Assembly: GCA_948567375.1 (NCBI GenBank)
Contig: OX419757.1
Location: 19,840,001-19,904,000, forward strand
Origin: Lunularia cruciata
Lineage: Eukaryota > Streptophyta > Marchantiopsida > Lunulariales > Lunulariaceae
Length of the DNA stretch: 64,000 nucleotides
Reading direction: 5' to 3'
Positions 46,000 to 58,190 of the stretch are shown here, one piece after another (within the stretch, counting starts at the first letter, position 1; each line of letters starts with the position of its first letter). Both the position numbers and the translations under genes were made by a program. The notes below the pieces were generated by a model that saw nothing but the letters and a program-made list of their open reading frames with translations, was not told the origin of the DNA and did no database searches.

Positions 46000-48110
46000 G
46001 TGTAGAATCTAAAGCCTTATGAGAAAAGGATTTAGAAGTGGGAGATCAAGAGCATGGATTTTTTGCAAAGGAAGGGGAGAATCAGCTAGCTCCCAATGTG
46101 GCAAAGTTCATCAAGCAATGGGTGGAAAGAACAGGTCCACTAGCACCTGAATTCCCATACTTCATGTATGCTACACAAATCTTGGAGTTTTGAAAGCCCT
46201 TAAAAAGGTGTTGATTGCTCCTTAGATGTAGAGGATCCAAGGGTTGGATACTTGTGATTGGGAGGTGATTGCCTTATGATCATTGTGTAAGCAACCTCTT
46301 CTATGACAAAAATAGCTGAGCCAAGTCCCGTAGGGAACTCAAAACTTCCAAGAATGGCCAAAGCAAGCCATTCCTTTGAGCCATGGGTCTAGTTATAACC
46401 CAATTGAGGAAACGGCTCTCTCATTATTCATGATCTTTTGGGCTCTTGGAGTGATTAATATGGACCAAATAGAGGAAGTGGCTGAAGCCTTGTGACAAGA
46501 ACATAGGGAAAGGTCAGCTTGGTAACCATTCCTCCCTTGACCAAGTTTGATGAGAGATATGTAGAGGGAAGTATTTGCAACTTTTTCCAAGTTGCAACAA
46601 GAAGTGCTAATTTTCACATTGGTAGAATATATCTATCAGTTTGATCTTTCCCTGCTCATTATGGAGATGGCAATAAATTGTCATGTAAATTTAAGAGCAA
46701 AAGTCAGCACATAACAATGTTTCATGCTCTAGTCACATGGAATCAAAATTTGAAACCTAAGGAAGACCAAGTGTATACTAGTAGAGGCCATTCTACATGG
46801 TGATATCCAGTTGGAACACCCACAAGAAATAACCTATGTAGCAATTTATCTCTCATATTTACCTTGAGGTACCTAGTGGACAACTTGAAGTTGATCACCA
46901 TGGATTGGCAATTGGACCTCAAATGTGTCTCATAAAGGAATACATCAAGGTGCTCCAAGTATCCAACAAGGAGATTGATTGAATTCACAAGGATGTGACG
47001 TTACAAGGTGCATGTAAGGCCATAATCAGCACCAACTTGTATGCATAGAAGGTGCATATTGCCCATGTCATATGAGAGCTCAAGGTATCCGTAGACCATT
47101 TGGGATAAAAGATACAAACAATCTTCAACATGCTATGGATATGTCATTGGCAAATTTGGATAAATTTATGCAGTCAATCAGGAGTAGCACCTTCAAGTAC
47201 TCCTTGACTTTCAAGGCCTTGAGTTCATGCATGATTAAATGCTATGACAAGGGATACAACTTGGACATCAATCAAGATAACAATGACTCAGATGGTGATG
47301 TAGTCATTGCATATATCCTAGAGGGAAAGAAGCCCATAGTCAAAGCACTTCTCATATAATATTGACCAAACTAGGAAATTTGAGTAAGGGAGCCTCAAAT
47401 TCTTGTAGCCATACATAATGATTTTCATTAAGTGCTTAGAGATGATAAAGTTCCTCCAATAAGTTTCCATTTCCATAACCATGCAAGAATAATGGTGCTT
47501 ATGGATTTTATTTTTTGTTGGCTATATTTGGGATCCCAAGGTCCTACACGAACTATCACTACAGTAGCCAACATGGAGAGAATGACCCTTCCCACACCTT
47601 AAGACTCCATTCTTAGAGGACTAAAAGAGAGGCTAAAGCAAGATTGGATCTAAAGGTAATCCAATCAAAAACCATCAAATACTTGGAGTACAAGAAGAAG
47701 CCTCACGCTTAGCCTTGCATAAAGAGAAGCCCAGAGGGAGATTGAGAGGCCATGGAGATTGATTGTTGGCAAAGATGGTGTATGACTCAAGATCTTGTAG
47801 TGTTCTGAGTGGCTGTATTGTAAGGTCCTTGCACAAGTATATCATTGCATAACTTGAGGCAATGTCAAGGAGAAGAGCACTTTTAGTCCCTTTCATTAGG
47901 AAATCAATTGCACACTCTTTATGTACCTCTCACAACAAGCAAGTATATGGGGATGTTATCTACAACGAGCTCTAGAGTTGGCCCATATAGATGGTTTCAT
48001 ACAGATATGGGATTCCATATTTAAGGATCACTAGGCGAGAGATTAATAAGAATCTTCTATACAATCCAAAATGAATTCTTCCCCTATGTAGTCAAGGGCA
48101 AGAAGAGTAT
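46000..48110 (+). pseudogene. Second ORF relic in element E
   Basis: Stop-ridden plus-strand coding text. Readable pieces include NVAKFIKQWVERTGPLAPEF near 46095, QVSNKEIDXIHKDVT near 46955 and the open stretch 47072-47359 (MRAQGIRRPFGIKDTNNLQH, KALSSCMIKCYDKGYNLD). The final part FYTIQNEFFPYVVKGKKSI runs to the LTR-4 edge near 48110. No motif I can name. Its place before the 3' LTR recalls the extra 3' ORFs of Athila/Tat elements, which is only an analogy. Confidence 0.4.
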
Positions 48111-49137
48111 TGTATCAATGGTTAAAAAGGAGCTAGGTCTAAGTGGGAATTGTTCTCTATGAAACTATACCAAATGTGAGAAGAGGACCTTTTGCAAGAT
48201 CCAATTGTCCATCATGCATGTAGAGCCATCTACAAGCCTAGTAAGTGGGGGTGTCAGAGAACCCTTCTATGGGATGTACACTAGTACAAGATGAGCCCCC
48301 TATGGGGAAATATGTTAAGGAAGTAATTGAGTAGGTAATTAAAGCCAAGATGGCCATCTAAGAATGTTAGAGTTGTAATCTATTAAAGATGAAGGATTGT
48401 GAACAAATTGGCATAAATGGTGGTAACACAAGAAGGAGTATATATGAGGAGATAGAAAATTATATTTATGGTTAGGATTACTAGTATATAAGGGGACTCT
48501 TGCCATTTAGTGGGGGTTTGTCCACCTTGTGTTTTAACCATCATTCTTTGTAATCCAAGAGTGGGAGATTGTTATCCATCTTCTATCTTCAAGGAGGGAC
48601 CTTGTTTGGATTGAGTTGAATGTTAGTGAGTTGTTGGGTGACTTACATAATCATTGAATCCACAAATTGAAATGAACACTGATTGTGGTTGTAAGAAGTT
48701 TTGGTTGTAACTCATTGTTGGCTTAGTTGAGCAATGAAGGTTATAAAGAAAACCCATTCTATATGTTGATGTTCTGAGTGTTGAGTCTGGCTTTCAATTC
48801 CTGAATGTGTATTATGTGTAGGTAATGCTCTTGCTGCACTTGTTGCATTCTTGTCTAGATTGTAAAGTGTTTGCAAGTATTGCTTCTATATTGCATTACT
48901 TACTTGGATGGTGACAACCAAGAAGTTGAAGGACCCATAGGAGGACAGATTTGTGAGTCAATTCATAGGTTAAACATGTCTCATACTCAAGTTAGGGTCA
49001 CTATGAGATCTCTTCCCACATGCCATTATGGGAATTCTGCTTGTAGATGATTTTGAGAAGTCATACCCATAGCACGTGATGAGATTGTCTTGTACTTCCC
49101 CCATCCCGTAGCATTTTTTACCTTGATCTAAAAGATT
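48111..49137 (+). repeat. LTR-4, right copy
   Basis: About 1.03 kb starting TGTATCAATGGTTAAAAAGG, preceded by a purine-rich stretch AGGGCAAGAAGAG at 48095-48107 that could be a polypurine tract. It ends near TACCTTGAT. Homology to 36705-37780 is continuous, with scattered differences. Confidence 0.7.
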
Positions 49138-49149
49138 GGTTTAACCAGC

Positions 49150-49596
49150 CAATATTTATTAGTAAAGTATATATTTACTAAAGTAACTCAATTTACTAAA
49201 CAAAGAGTAATATAAAGTCAAAGGTCTAAAGGAATATTCAAACTTATTAGAATAATTGCATGAGCTTGTGATTTTATCTTGACCCAATAACTAGGCTAAG
49301 GATTCCTTCACATGTAAAATCCTTGGACTATAGAGAAGTTCAAACCAAAAAGCTATGTGACCCAAGAGTTCTCAACTCTTACCTCAAAACCAAATATCTA
49401 AGAATAACATAAGGGTGTTCACTAAAATTGGATATATTGGTTCTCACTCTCTTAAACTCTTCTAAATTAAAGTCATCTCTATTTTTGCTCTAAATAATTT
49501 GAGCTAATCATGGCTAATTTAAAAGATTGGTTTAACTCCATATAATCAATATCTTAAACTACTTATACTTCCTAACTAAATATCCTACATCTTACA
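49150..49596 (-). mobile_element. LTR-3 fragment, inverted, 5' part
   Basis: Matches LTR-3 from its start (right end CTACATCTTACA at 49596) to about the middle: GAGCTAATCATGGCTAAT, CCCAAGAGTTCTCAACTC, AATCCTTGGACTATAG. It overlaps in content with the fragment at 36505-36704, so the two are not simply halves of one LTR. Confidence 0.7.
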
Positions 49597-50462
49597 ACAA
49601 CTTCTTTCTTTATTATGTTAGAGAAAGCACATTAGGCTACCATAGAAAGGTAAGCATATAATACATTAGTCTATTCACTATTATAACACAAGTTTTTATA
49701 GTAAACACAAGTCACTTATTTCTTTGAGTTTCCATCTCACATAAAACAACATTCATCTCTCTAGAGGAGTTACAAGCACCACTATCAAACTTTACAAATT
49801 GAAATTATTCACCACTCTACCTCAATTCAACAAAGAATATGAGGTGTTTGAGATCAAGAAAATATTCAAGAAATCTGAATGTAGTTATAACAATCAAAGG
49901 GTTGAGTAATTGGTCCAATAGAAAGGTATCCATCTCTCAAAGTAATGTGGATATCTTTCATTCATCTAAGTAATGCATAACTACTAATTATAGACTTTGA
50001 ATAATTACAAAGAAATAATAGTGTGATTTGCATTCAAGGAGATTAACAACCATCCTTACTTAGTCAAAATCCAAATGAATGCTATTATTTAATAAGGGAT
50101 ATTAAAAATAAAATAGTTAGTAAAAAGTTATAGGTAGTTAAGTGCAAATGAAATCAAGAGTAATTTGTAAATGAAGGTAAGCATAATAGGTTAAGACTTA
50201 TGGATGAAGCATTTGACTAGTATGTGGATTAGGTTTGCCTTATATGCTATACCATTAAGCATTATAAGGGATGATGATTGCCTACCATGGTATATATCAA
50301 AACAAGGAGAGTGATTTTAAGGAGCATCTTGTTTTTGAATAAATACTTATGAATGCTCAAGTTACATCTTATGTTTGGAGAAGTATTTATGTATGCCCAA
50401 GTTACATAGAGGATGTAAAGTGTACCTAACAATACTTTGGCACCAAAATTCAAAGTGGAGGA
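49597..50462. other. No gene recognised
   Basis: A+T-rich, without domains. The sequence AAAGTGGAGGATG just before 50463 resembles the polypurine tract of copia elements. Confidence 0.35.
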
Positions 50463-50640
50463 TGTTGAAGAGTATCAAATGATATAATGGTTAATTAGAT
50501 AATATCTATAAGTTAGTTTAGGAATTGATAGAAAATAGTGGCTTATAAATAAGTAGTGTGCTTATGCATGAAAAATTCTACTAGTTTTTATTGTCTCTTG
50601 TTTAATATAGTCCTTCTTTTTCTTAGTTTATTATGTTTAA
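50463..50640 (+). repeat. Possible copia-type LTR start
   Basis: TGTTGAAGAGTATCAAATGA follows a polypurine-like GTGGAGGA, and a TATA-like TTATAAATAAG lies near 50543. This is the usual look of the left edge of a 3' copia LTR. No second copy, end or pol was found, so it is tentative. Confidence 0.25.
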
Positions 50641-50840
50641 TAATTTTATGTGTAAAATATTAAGGATATATTTGGGGAAATTTAACTTAAATAAAATTAC
50701 TAAATTTAAGAGTTAATGTGGAACAAAGGAAATTTATATTTCTTTATTTCTTTTCCCTTATTTTTCTTTTAAGTATGGACTTTTTGTATCTATTTAGGAA
50801 AGAATCATTTTTTTGTATTCCTTTGTAGTGAGGAAGTCTA

Positions 50841-53267
50841 GTTTATCAAAAATGATCTTTGTATTTATGAGGCACACAACATGTACACCATTGAGCCAAA
50901 GGAAATTGTTCTTTGAAGACATTAGAATCTGGATGTATTAGACTACAAAGGAAGTCTTACCAAAAGGAGTATACAATACCGACCAAAGATATTTTGGATT
51001 TGCCAAAGGCTGTAGCAAGTACATCTATAAGATGACCATTAATATCTACCAAAGGTGCCAAACATGTGAGAAAAAAATTGGAAAAATGATTGAAAAGTGA
51101 TAAATCAAAGCTTTGGCCTATAAATTGAAGTGTTTCAACCACAAAGATCATATTGCTGGCCAAATTTTAGCCAAAAGTGAGAGAGTTTTGTCACAAAGGC
51201 ATCACAACTTGAGTTAAGAGTAAGTCTTTAAGTTGAAGATGAGCTTGTGAGTTAAGTGAATGATTGTTTGAAGAGGAATAATTGGTTGTGGTAGTTATCT
51301 AGGTTTGTGCTGAAGTCAACCAAAAGGATTATATTTGCAGTTGTATCAATGGGATGGAGAAAGGCAAAGGCCTTGAACCTTCACACACTAATTTTGGACA
51401 AGTGTGAGACACATGACTAACTTGAGATCCTCTAGAGGCTTTATATTACTTCTGTATTATGGGATTGGACTTACATATCCATGGCCATCATGCAAGAGAT
51501 CCAAAGTGGGTGCAATTGCAATTCCTTGGAGAAACCTACAAAATTGGACCAAAGGACATTGGAGAGAACTTTTGGAGATGATGTATGTGCAGATGGAAAG
51601 CACATCCTCAACTCATAGTATGCTAAGACAATGAGAATTAATGAGAAATTGAAGCAATCCTTTGCCTTTTATCAATCACCAAAGGATGAGTTTTATCTAG
51701 CACACAAGATCTCAATCAAGATCTAACCAAGAGTGTCATTGCAATTTTAATTATGAAACTCTTTTTCCCTTAGAGGACAATGTACTTGTCAACAAACCAT
51801 ACAATATTCTTCAAAAATATACCAATATGAACAATTTTTGATTGAGCATATATCTTTCTTATTATACCAAAAAAGGTTTAGTCCTTTTAGCAAGAAGCAA
51901 TTGCATTACTTCATGCCCTTTGACATCCACTTCTATGCAAAAATGGGATTATTAATCAACAACAAACATGAGACTTTTGGAATATATGCCATTGTAAATA
52001 GCTATATCATGAACTTGACAAGATGAGCAAAGGTTCTTCAATCTATCCAAGAACAAGATGTTTCTTAAAAATAGCAAGGCCAAAACTTCAAAAAAGTTCT
52101 TGGAGAACAAGATGGTGTTAGAAATACCTTCAACAAAATAACCAATAAGTACAATTAGCCACAACAATGCTAAAGATGTAGGTCAAAGAGATATTTTTGT
52201 TGACCAAAGATCCTTTAGAGAAGGAAGCTAAAGTTGAGGAGAAAGAAGCTACTCACACTAGAGAATAAGAGTGAAAGTATGACATTAAGATGCAATACAT
52301 GCATATTGATAATTTATTCCAAGGACCAAGGTTTGAGTTTGACCAATTGTAGAGTTTGGCCAGTCAAGAAAGTGAGCCTTTGTCATAACAAAGGTTTTTA
52401 AAGATGACCAAAGCAAAATTTGCCAATAATTTTTAAAAAATATCTTTGATTCTCTTGATTATTGGAGTTGTGAAGAAATTAATCAAAGCAATCTTGGAGT
52501 TCTTGGAGATATTCTAGTCCAAATATATAGGATAGTGGTAAAATCTCCAAAGCTACAAAGGATTTTAAGAGGAATAGATGCTAGCATTTACACTCATAAA
52601 GTTGTTGAGGAAGGAAGTGAAGCCATTGATGAAAAACTCTAAAGCAAGTTTTGTGTAAAAGGAGGATCTTGTAGTCAAATTGGAAGAGGTGAAGAAGTAG
52701 AGTTAAGATCAAGCCATCGTCATGGAGTTGCAACTCTTTTGGCTTAAGAACTTGCAAGACAAGCTCATAAAATGGCATATCAGCTCATTGCTAGTTTGAG
52801 AAGGGATACCAAATGTAGGGAGGAAGTATTGTAATTGGCTAAATTGTGGATTTGGGAATTGGAGGGAAATTGGAACAAGTAAGAGTTGCAAGAGAGACAC
52901 AATTTGCAATCATTTGATAGTTACCAAAGAAGAAGAAAGTGTATTGATATATGAAAGTTCCTCTAAAATGGTTGTAGAGGAAATTGCTAAGTTAAGATCA
53001 ATCCTTTTGGCAGAAGAGACCTCAATTGGTTGGTTGTGTGCACAACTTAGAGAATTTATTCTATAATATATAAATTATATACTTTTGGAGTTAGAGCTTA
53101 GATCTCTTAGGAAAATTAGGCACCACTTGATGTGTAGATGTGTATAATTCAAAAGTGGGAATAATTAGTAGTAGAGCTAATGAATAGAGTTTAGAGAACA
53201 ACTATAGAGATAAGAAATAGTATAAAGTTAGAAATATCTGAGCTCACCAATTGATTAGATGTAATAG
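50841..53267 (+). pseudogene. Decayed coding DNA, coiled-coil-like
   Basis: Broken plus-strand frames, for example 51404-51634 and 51838-52026 (FMPFDIHFYAKMGLLINNKH), then charged helical text at 52580-53060 (KMVVEEIAKLRSILLAEETS). The style is like the retroelement coiled-coil relics at 42840-44390. No enzymatic landmark. It is the flank into which element G inserted. Confidence 0.3.
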
Positions 53268-53867
53268 TGTAATACCAATCGCTAGACACATTATCTAGAT
53301 GTGAAAATTGGCTTGGTAACATTTCAAGGGATTTTATATATGATGGATTAAGTAGATCATATATAGGTGTCACCAAAAGAGTACTTCCACAAAGAAGGCA
53401 GGAGCCGAAACACTTTGAAAACTTCATAGCCAATTTTGGGGGCCTAAATGGATGAATTAGGCCTCAAAAATAGACACATCATCCCCCTCCAAGTGCAAAG
53501 CTTGCCTTTTCCCCCTCTTATTATTTTTCTTCTTGGGAGCTTTTCAATGGTATCTCGTCTATGTGATTTTGAGCTTCTTATAAGAAGATTCCCTAAAGAT
53601 TCATTTTCATCAAACTTATTTGACCAACCAGATAGGACAAGAACCAACATGTCACCCATCTATGCACCTAATCTAAGGATGGAGCTTATTGAAATGTCAC
53701 CAATCCACGTATTTGATCCAAGGATGGAGTTTCCTTTGAGGGAATCATCTTTTGCTATATAATAAAGACAAGGTGCTCCTTTCGGGCATTAGAGTATTGA
53801 GTGCTGAAGCATTTTGTTTCTTCTCTTGTGTTTCTCTTGGTGGTTCTTCTATCCTTGGGACATTACA
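53268..53867 (+). repeat. 5' LTR-1 of element G
   Basis: 600 bp from TGTAATACCAATCGCTAGAC to CCTTGGGACATTACA. Short form without the 155-bp duplication. TATA box at 53756-53765. Confidence 0.93.
53756..53765 (+). promoter_or_regulatory. TATA box in LTR-1
   Basis: TATATAATAA in TTTGCTATATAATAAAGAC. Recognisable forms occur at the matching place in the other LTR-1 copies (near 2711, 60188 and 61251). It is the likely promoter of the element. Confidence 0.6.
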
Positions 53868-53868
53868 A

Positions 53869-53880
53869 TGGTATCAGAGC
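53869..53880 (+). other. Primer-binding site of element G
   Basis: TGGTATCAGAGC, an exact match to the plant initiator tRNA-Met primer consensus, one base after the LTR. Confidence 0.93.
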
Positions 53881-54419
53881 TTGGGTTTCATCTAAAAGAG
53901 TGGATAGACCCCTCTTGGAGAAACATGCATGGGCTACTAAGACTGAATAATTTTGGGGAGATAAACTATAGTGCAATCAATAGATTAGGAATGTTTTAGA
54001 GAGAGAATGGGATAAAGATTCCTAGAGTGCAATTTCTTGCAACCCACTTTTTTTTCTTGAATTTGTTCCATATCAAGATTATATACATGCAACGTGAGCA
54101 AGTGAGAGTATATCTCATTTACCATTTTGGAGCAAAATTCATGGATATAATGACAAATTCACCAAATCAGGTGATTCTACCTATGGTGATATATGATAGA
54201 GAGTGGGATTTGACAATATGCATTATGTTATGATGCAATGGATCTGAATATATCATATCTTCTCCCTTCAACACTCAAGTAGAAATCAGTTATGTGGTCA
54301 ATCAAAAGTGATACTTAGGGATTTTGTAATCTACAATTTTGGTGAGGAACATTATCAACAAGTGATAGATGTTGAAGTCCCAATGGTAGTTCCAATAGGC
54401 AGTGTCTTTTCCTAAGTTA

Positions 54420-55540
54420 TCATATTAACTCTTTATTGAAGTAAGAAGTAGCTATTAAGCATTTGTTGAGTGTAAGAATCATGGATCCGTAGTTCTAGGA
54501 TCTGATGCAAGGAATGTAGAGGATGTTGAATGAGTTTTAGGAGATCAACATGACCATGGAGGCATTGCAAAGTCAAGTATGTACTTTGAGGAATGATCAA
54601 GCAATGCAAGAAGGAGAATTGTCCTAGAGAAGTACCTAAAGAGTCACTCATGCCAATGACACAGACCTTGGTCAACAATGAAGTCACATTGTTACTACAG
54701 ATGATGAAGACATGCAACATCAAGCCTACAAGGGACAAATTTCCATGGAGGTAGTGGAAAACTAGAAATCAAAAATAAATCAAAATTTTTGATTATTCAC
54801 AATTGAGATCATTGATCATTCTGCATTTTTGCATGTGGGTACTTGACCAATAAAGCCCTCATAGCGTACAATTGGGAATGATCAATGTTGGGAGAAGAAA
54901 GAGAGATCACTTGGATGACAATGCAAGAAGGAATGCTAAAGAATTTCCAATCCATGGATTTTGTGTAGATGGCCCAAACTTGATATGTAGGTTGAAGCAA
55001 AAGAATAATGTATTGGAGAACATGGAGGCATTTCTTGTCTTTAGGTCCCAATAATCAATATGAGTCTAGTAGAAGCTAGAAAATTTCAAACAATGGTTAA
55101 AAGAGATAAATTGCCAAGAAATAATGGTACAAAACCCTCACACTATTTTTGAAACCATTGCTTGTGCTCAAAGAATAGCAAGGGCGCTTGGAGGAGGTGA
55201 AAGGGTAGTCTTGAATTAACATTATTGGGCTGAAAACCACACTTTGGTGGACTTATGGAATTGGGCAACATTTGTTTCCAAGACCAAGGAGCATGACCAC
55301 TCCAAGGAGAACGAGGATGGGTCAAAGAAAGGAGAGATGGAATCACACAAGGAAAAAGGACTCAAGCAAAACAACATTGTTGTTACAATTGTAGTTGAGT
55401 TGGACATATAGCCATCAATTGTCATGCTTGTCTTCCTAGAGATCTTTGGCCTCCATACAAGCAATATTTGAACAACATGGGGAGACAAATTAAAGAAGAG
55501 GATACAAAAATCACATCGGAAAACAAAGACCACCAATAAA
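54420..55540 (+). pseudogene. Element G gag with CCHC knuckle
   Basis: Frames are heavily broken upstream, but the nucleocapsid is clear at 55381-55422: C-Y-N-C-S-stop-V-G-H-I-A-I-N-C, a CX2CX4HX4C knuckle with a TGA inside it. Upstream text VEARKFQTMVKRDKLPRNN and Lys/Glu-rich text fit a gag. Downstream the frame reads LPRDLWPPYKQYL. Gag would package the RNA. It lies between primer site and protease as expected. Confidence 0.75.
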
Positions 55541-55649
55541 TGTATCTCACAACCTTACTAGCTCAATAGAGAAGAGAAAAAGCTAGGAGAGGAAGAAGAC
55601 AAGTGCACAAAGGTTGAGGAATACAAACTCACAATTAATTATTGTGAAT

Positions 55650-56085
55650 GGAATCCTAGAAGGTAATCAGGTGAGAGTATTGATAACCCTAGAGCAGTAG
55701 ATAATTTATTGTCTTGTTCTATTGCAATAAGGTTGGAGATGGATCCAAAGAAGGATGAGAATGAAGAAGTAGAGTTATCTAATGGTCAGACAAAGATGAT
55801 TCAGTTGTTACCTAGAAGGCTAGCACTCTTTGTAGGAGAGTATCAAGAAGCAATTGAGTGGCAAGTGATAAAGTTAGCTCCTTACAATGCAATCTTAACC
55901 ATTGGCCATGGATGGAGCATTACAACTCCACAATGATTGGAGAACAAAGGTAGTTAGAACTTTCCAATGGAAGATCATTAGGGTTAAAAAAAGATCACAC
56001 ATGCAAGAATTATCTCTTTATGTTATAGGGACAAAAACTATTTGTAAGACAAATAGATGTTTCATGGGTCTAATAAGAGAAATAT
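55650..56085 (+). pseudogene. Element G protease region
   Basis: VRVLI is followed, after a one-base shift, by DNPRAVDNLLSCSIAIRLEM near 55690-55740, where D-S-G-A is expected. The body is open at 55709-55936 (VELSNGQTKMIQLL). The segment LAPYNAILTI, then DWRTKVVRTFQWKIIRVKKR near 55940-55990, corresponds to the ILG-W end of retropepsin. Active-site change and frameshifts abolish function. Confidence 0.7.
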
Positions 56086-56139
56086 AGAGTGCACAACTTC
56101 ATGGTCAAATTCTTGAGAAATTGAAAGATATGGTCAATG

Positions 56140-57010
56140 AGTTTCAAGATGTCTTCTCAGATGACCTACATTCAAGATTACCACCAAAAAAGAAAGTAGA
56201 TCATGAGATTGAGATACTTCTTGGGAAGACACCTCCTTGTAAGGCCCCATATTGACTATCACCTCATGAGTTAGAGGAGTGGAAGATCAAATTAAGGATA
56301 TGTTACAAAAAGGGTCCAACCAAACATATCACCATATGGTGCTCTTGTCTTGTTGTAAAGAAGAAAGATGGTACAATATGCATATGCATTGATTATTGAG
56401 GCCTAAATCAGCAAATGAAGAACAAATACCCCTTACCCCACATGGATGACCTATTTGATCAACTCAACATGGAAAAACACTTCACCAGACTTGATATGTG
56501 GAGTGGTTATATCCAAGTCAGGATTATGGAGTAAGACATACATAAAACTGCCTTTCAATCAAGGTATGGTCACTTTGAGTATTTGCTGATGCAATTTGGC
56601 ATCACCAATACACCAACCACTTTCATGAATTTGATGAATGACATATTTTGTCCATACTTGGAAATTTTTATCATTTTCCTTGATGACATCTTAGTCTATA
56701 ATAGGACAATGACAAAGCACCAACAACATTTGCGTGAAGTCATCTAGATTCTACAATAGAATTAGTTGTATGTCAAAATCTCAAAGTGTGAATTTGGCAA
56801 GTCTGAAGTAGACTTCTTGGGGCATAGAGTAAGTGTAGAAGGTATCCAAGTGCTAATAGATATAATATAGGTCATTAAAAAATGGAGTGTTCTAAAATAT
56901 CAAACTCAACTCAAGAGTTTCTTGGGATTGATAGGGTTATATCATTGCTTCATCAAGGACTTTTCCAAGGTCATACAACCTCTGATGGCACTACTTGGCT
57001 AGGGGAAAAA
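56140..57010 (+). pseudogene. Element G reverse transcriptase
   Basis: Nearly continuous RT text: [112 protein letters not shown] with the intact F-L-D-D box at 56676-56687, then KCEFGKSEVDFLGHRVSVEG. A few stops (for example near 56257 and 56397) interrupt it. It is the best preserved RT in the window. Confidence 0.9.
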
Positions 57011-57019
57011 GTGGATGTG

Positions 57020-57344
57020 GGGAATTGTACAAGAATTGGCCTTTCAAGAATTGAAAGATGCATAACTACATGCACCAATCTTGAAATGGTATGTCCCAAA
57101 AAGTCCAATCAAGTTAGCTACAAATGCATCAGAATAGCAATAGGAGTAGTCCTACAATAAGAGTGGTATGATAGATGGCACCCAATTGCATATTTTTCTC
57201 AAAATCTATTACTGGTAGAATGCAACTATCACACTACCAAACAAGAATAGTTGGCTATTGTCCTTGCAACCAAGCATTGGACACACTATCTTGGCAAGAA
57301 GGTATTTGTAGTGGAGACAAACCACAAACCTCTGGTCTACCTTG
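57020..57344 (+). pseudogene. Element G RNase H, interrupted
   Basis: The tether FQELKDA is followed by PILKWYVPKSPIKLATNASE, HPIAYFSQNLLLVECNYHTT, LAIVLATKHWTHYLGKKVFV and ETNHKPLVYLV, the ordered landmarks of RNase H. The catalytic Asp of the ATDAS motif reads Asn (ATNAS). An inverted solo LTR cuts it at 57345; the reading resumes at 58097. Confidence 0.85.
57340..57344. other. Target-site duplication CCTTG, left
   Basis: CCTTG precedes the inverted solo LTR-1; the identical pentamer follows at 58092-58096. Confidence 0.92.
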
Positions 57345-58091
57345 TGTAATGTTTTGAGGATAGTAGAGAAACACAAAAGAGAAAACACAAGTTTCACACT
57401 CAAACTCCAATGCCCCAAAGTAGCACCTTGGCTTTATTCTATAGCAAAGTAGAGACACTGAACGGAAGCATAACCATTGGATCAAAGACATGGATTTATG
57501 ATATATCATTGATCTCCATCCTTTGATTAGATGCATGCATGGGTGAGATGTTGGATCTGGTCTTATTTGGCTGGTCAAACTAGTGTTGACTAGAAAGAAT
57601 CTATAGAGAATCTTCTTGTAAGAATCTCCAAATCATATGGATGAGGTACCGTCAGAAAGCTCTTGATGAGAAAAACATGGGGGAAGGAAGGCCAACCTGT
57701 TTCTACCTTGGGGGGAGGGAGAATTTGCACATTTTTTAGGCCTAATTCATCCATTTAAGCCCTCAAAATTACCTCTAAAGATTTCAAGCATATTTTGGTT
57801 TTTGCCCTATAGTAGAAGTACCATTTTGGCTAAACCTCTTTCTAATCTAATCCTTTCCACCATGTTCAACATCCTTCTAGATGTTACCAAGCCAAATTTC
57901 ATCTCTAGATCATATGTCTAACTATTGGTTCTAAGGTTTTCAAGTCTGTTTTGGTTTCTGCTCTATTAGTAAAAATACTCTTTTGGTGATACCTTTATCT
58001 GATCTATTTAGTCCATCATGTATAAAATCCTTCTAGATGTTGCAAAACTAAATTTCACCTCTAGATCATATGTCTAGCTATTGGTATTACA
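57345..58091 (-). mobile_element. Solo LTR-1, inverted, long subfamily
   Basis: 747 bp, reverse complement of LTR-1 (left end TGTAATGTTTTGAGGATAG, right end TAGCTATTGGTATTACA), flanked by perfect CCTTG duplications. It carries the 155-bp internal duplication (about 57781-57936 and 57937-58091) also seen at 2119-2801. It inserted into element G after G itself had inserted. Confidence 0.95.
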
Positions 58092-58096
58092 CCTTG

Positions 58097-58190
58097 AGAC
58101 ACAAAAAAATCTATCTCGTAAACAAATTTTGTGGGCAAAGTGTAGCAACAATTCAACATGATAATCACATATGTGGAAGGCAAGAAGAAA
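58097..58190 (+). pseudogene. Element G RNase H, resumed
   Basis: After the solo LTR the frames read LVNKFCGQSVATIQHDN and, from 58158, MIITYVEGKKKLVDAF. The YVEGKKNxVADALSR-like end of RNase H is recognisable, which proves continuity with 57344. Confidence 0.75.

Larger units (their letters stand above)
36705..49137 (+). mobile_element. Element E: putative 12.4-kb LTR element, no pol
   Basis: Two LTR-4 copies (36705-37780 and 48111-49137) lie in direct orientation and share homology over their full length. Between them are block U2, a gag relic, a coiled-coil ORF relic, 1.6 kb of unassigned DNA and another ORF relic. No RT or integrase landmark is seen, so it looks like a large non-autonomous derivative. 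Inverted LTR-3 fragments lie at both outer edges. I could not define a target duplication, and U2 may be truncated by the left LTR-4. Treat as a hypothesis. Confidence 0.4.

Noticed and set aside
36505-49596. One LTR-3 copy split by insertion of element E
   Set aside because: The two LTR-3 fragments overlap in content by about 170 bp instead of abutting, so they are not halves of one copy without a further duplication.
53814-54233. ORFs downstream of the element G primer site as intact gag
   Set aside because: They lack gag motifs and are cut by stops; the recognisable nucleocapsid lies at 55381-55422 in another frame.
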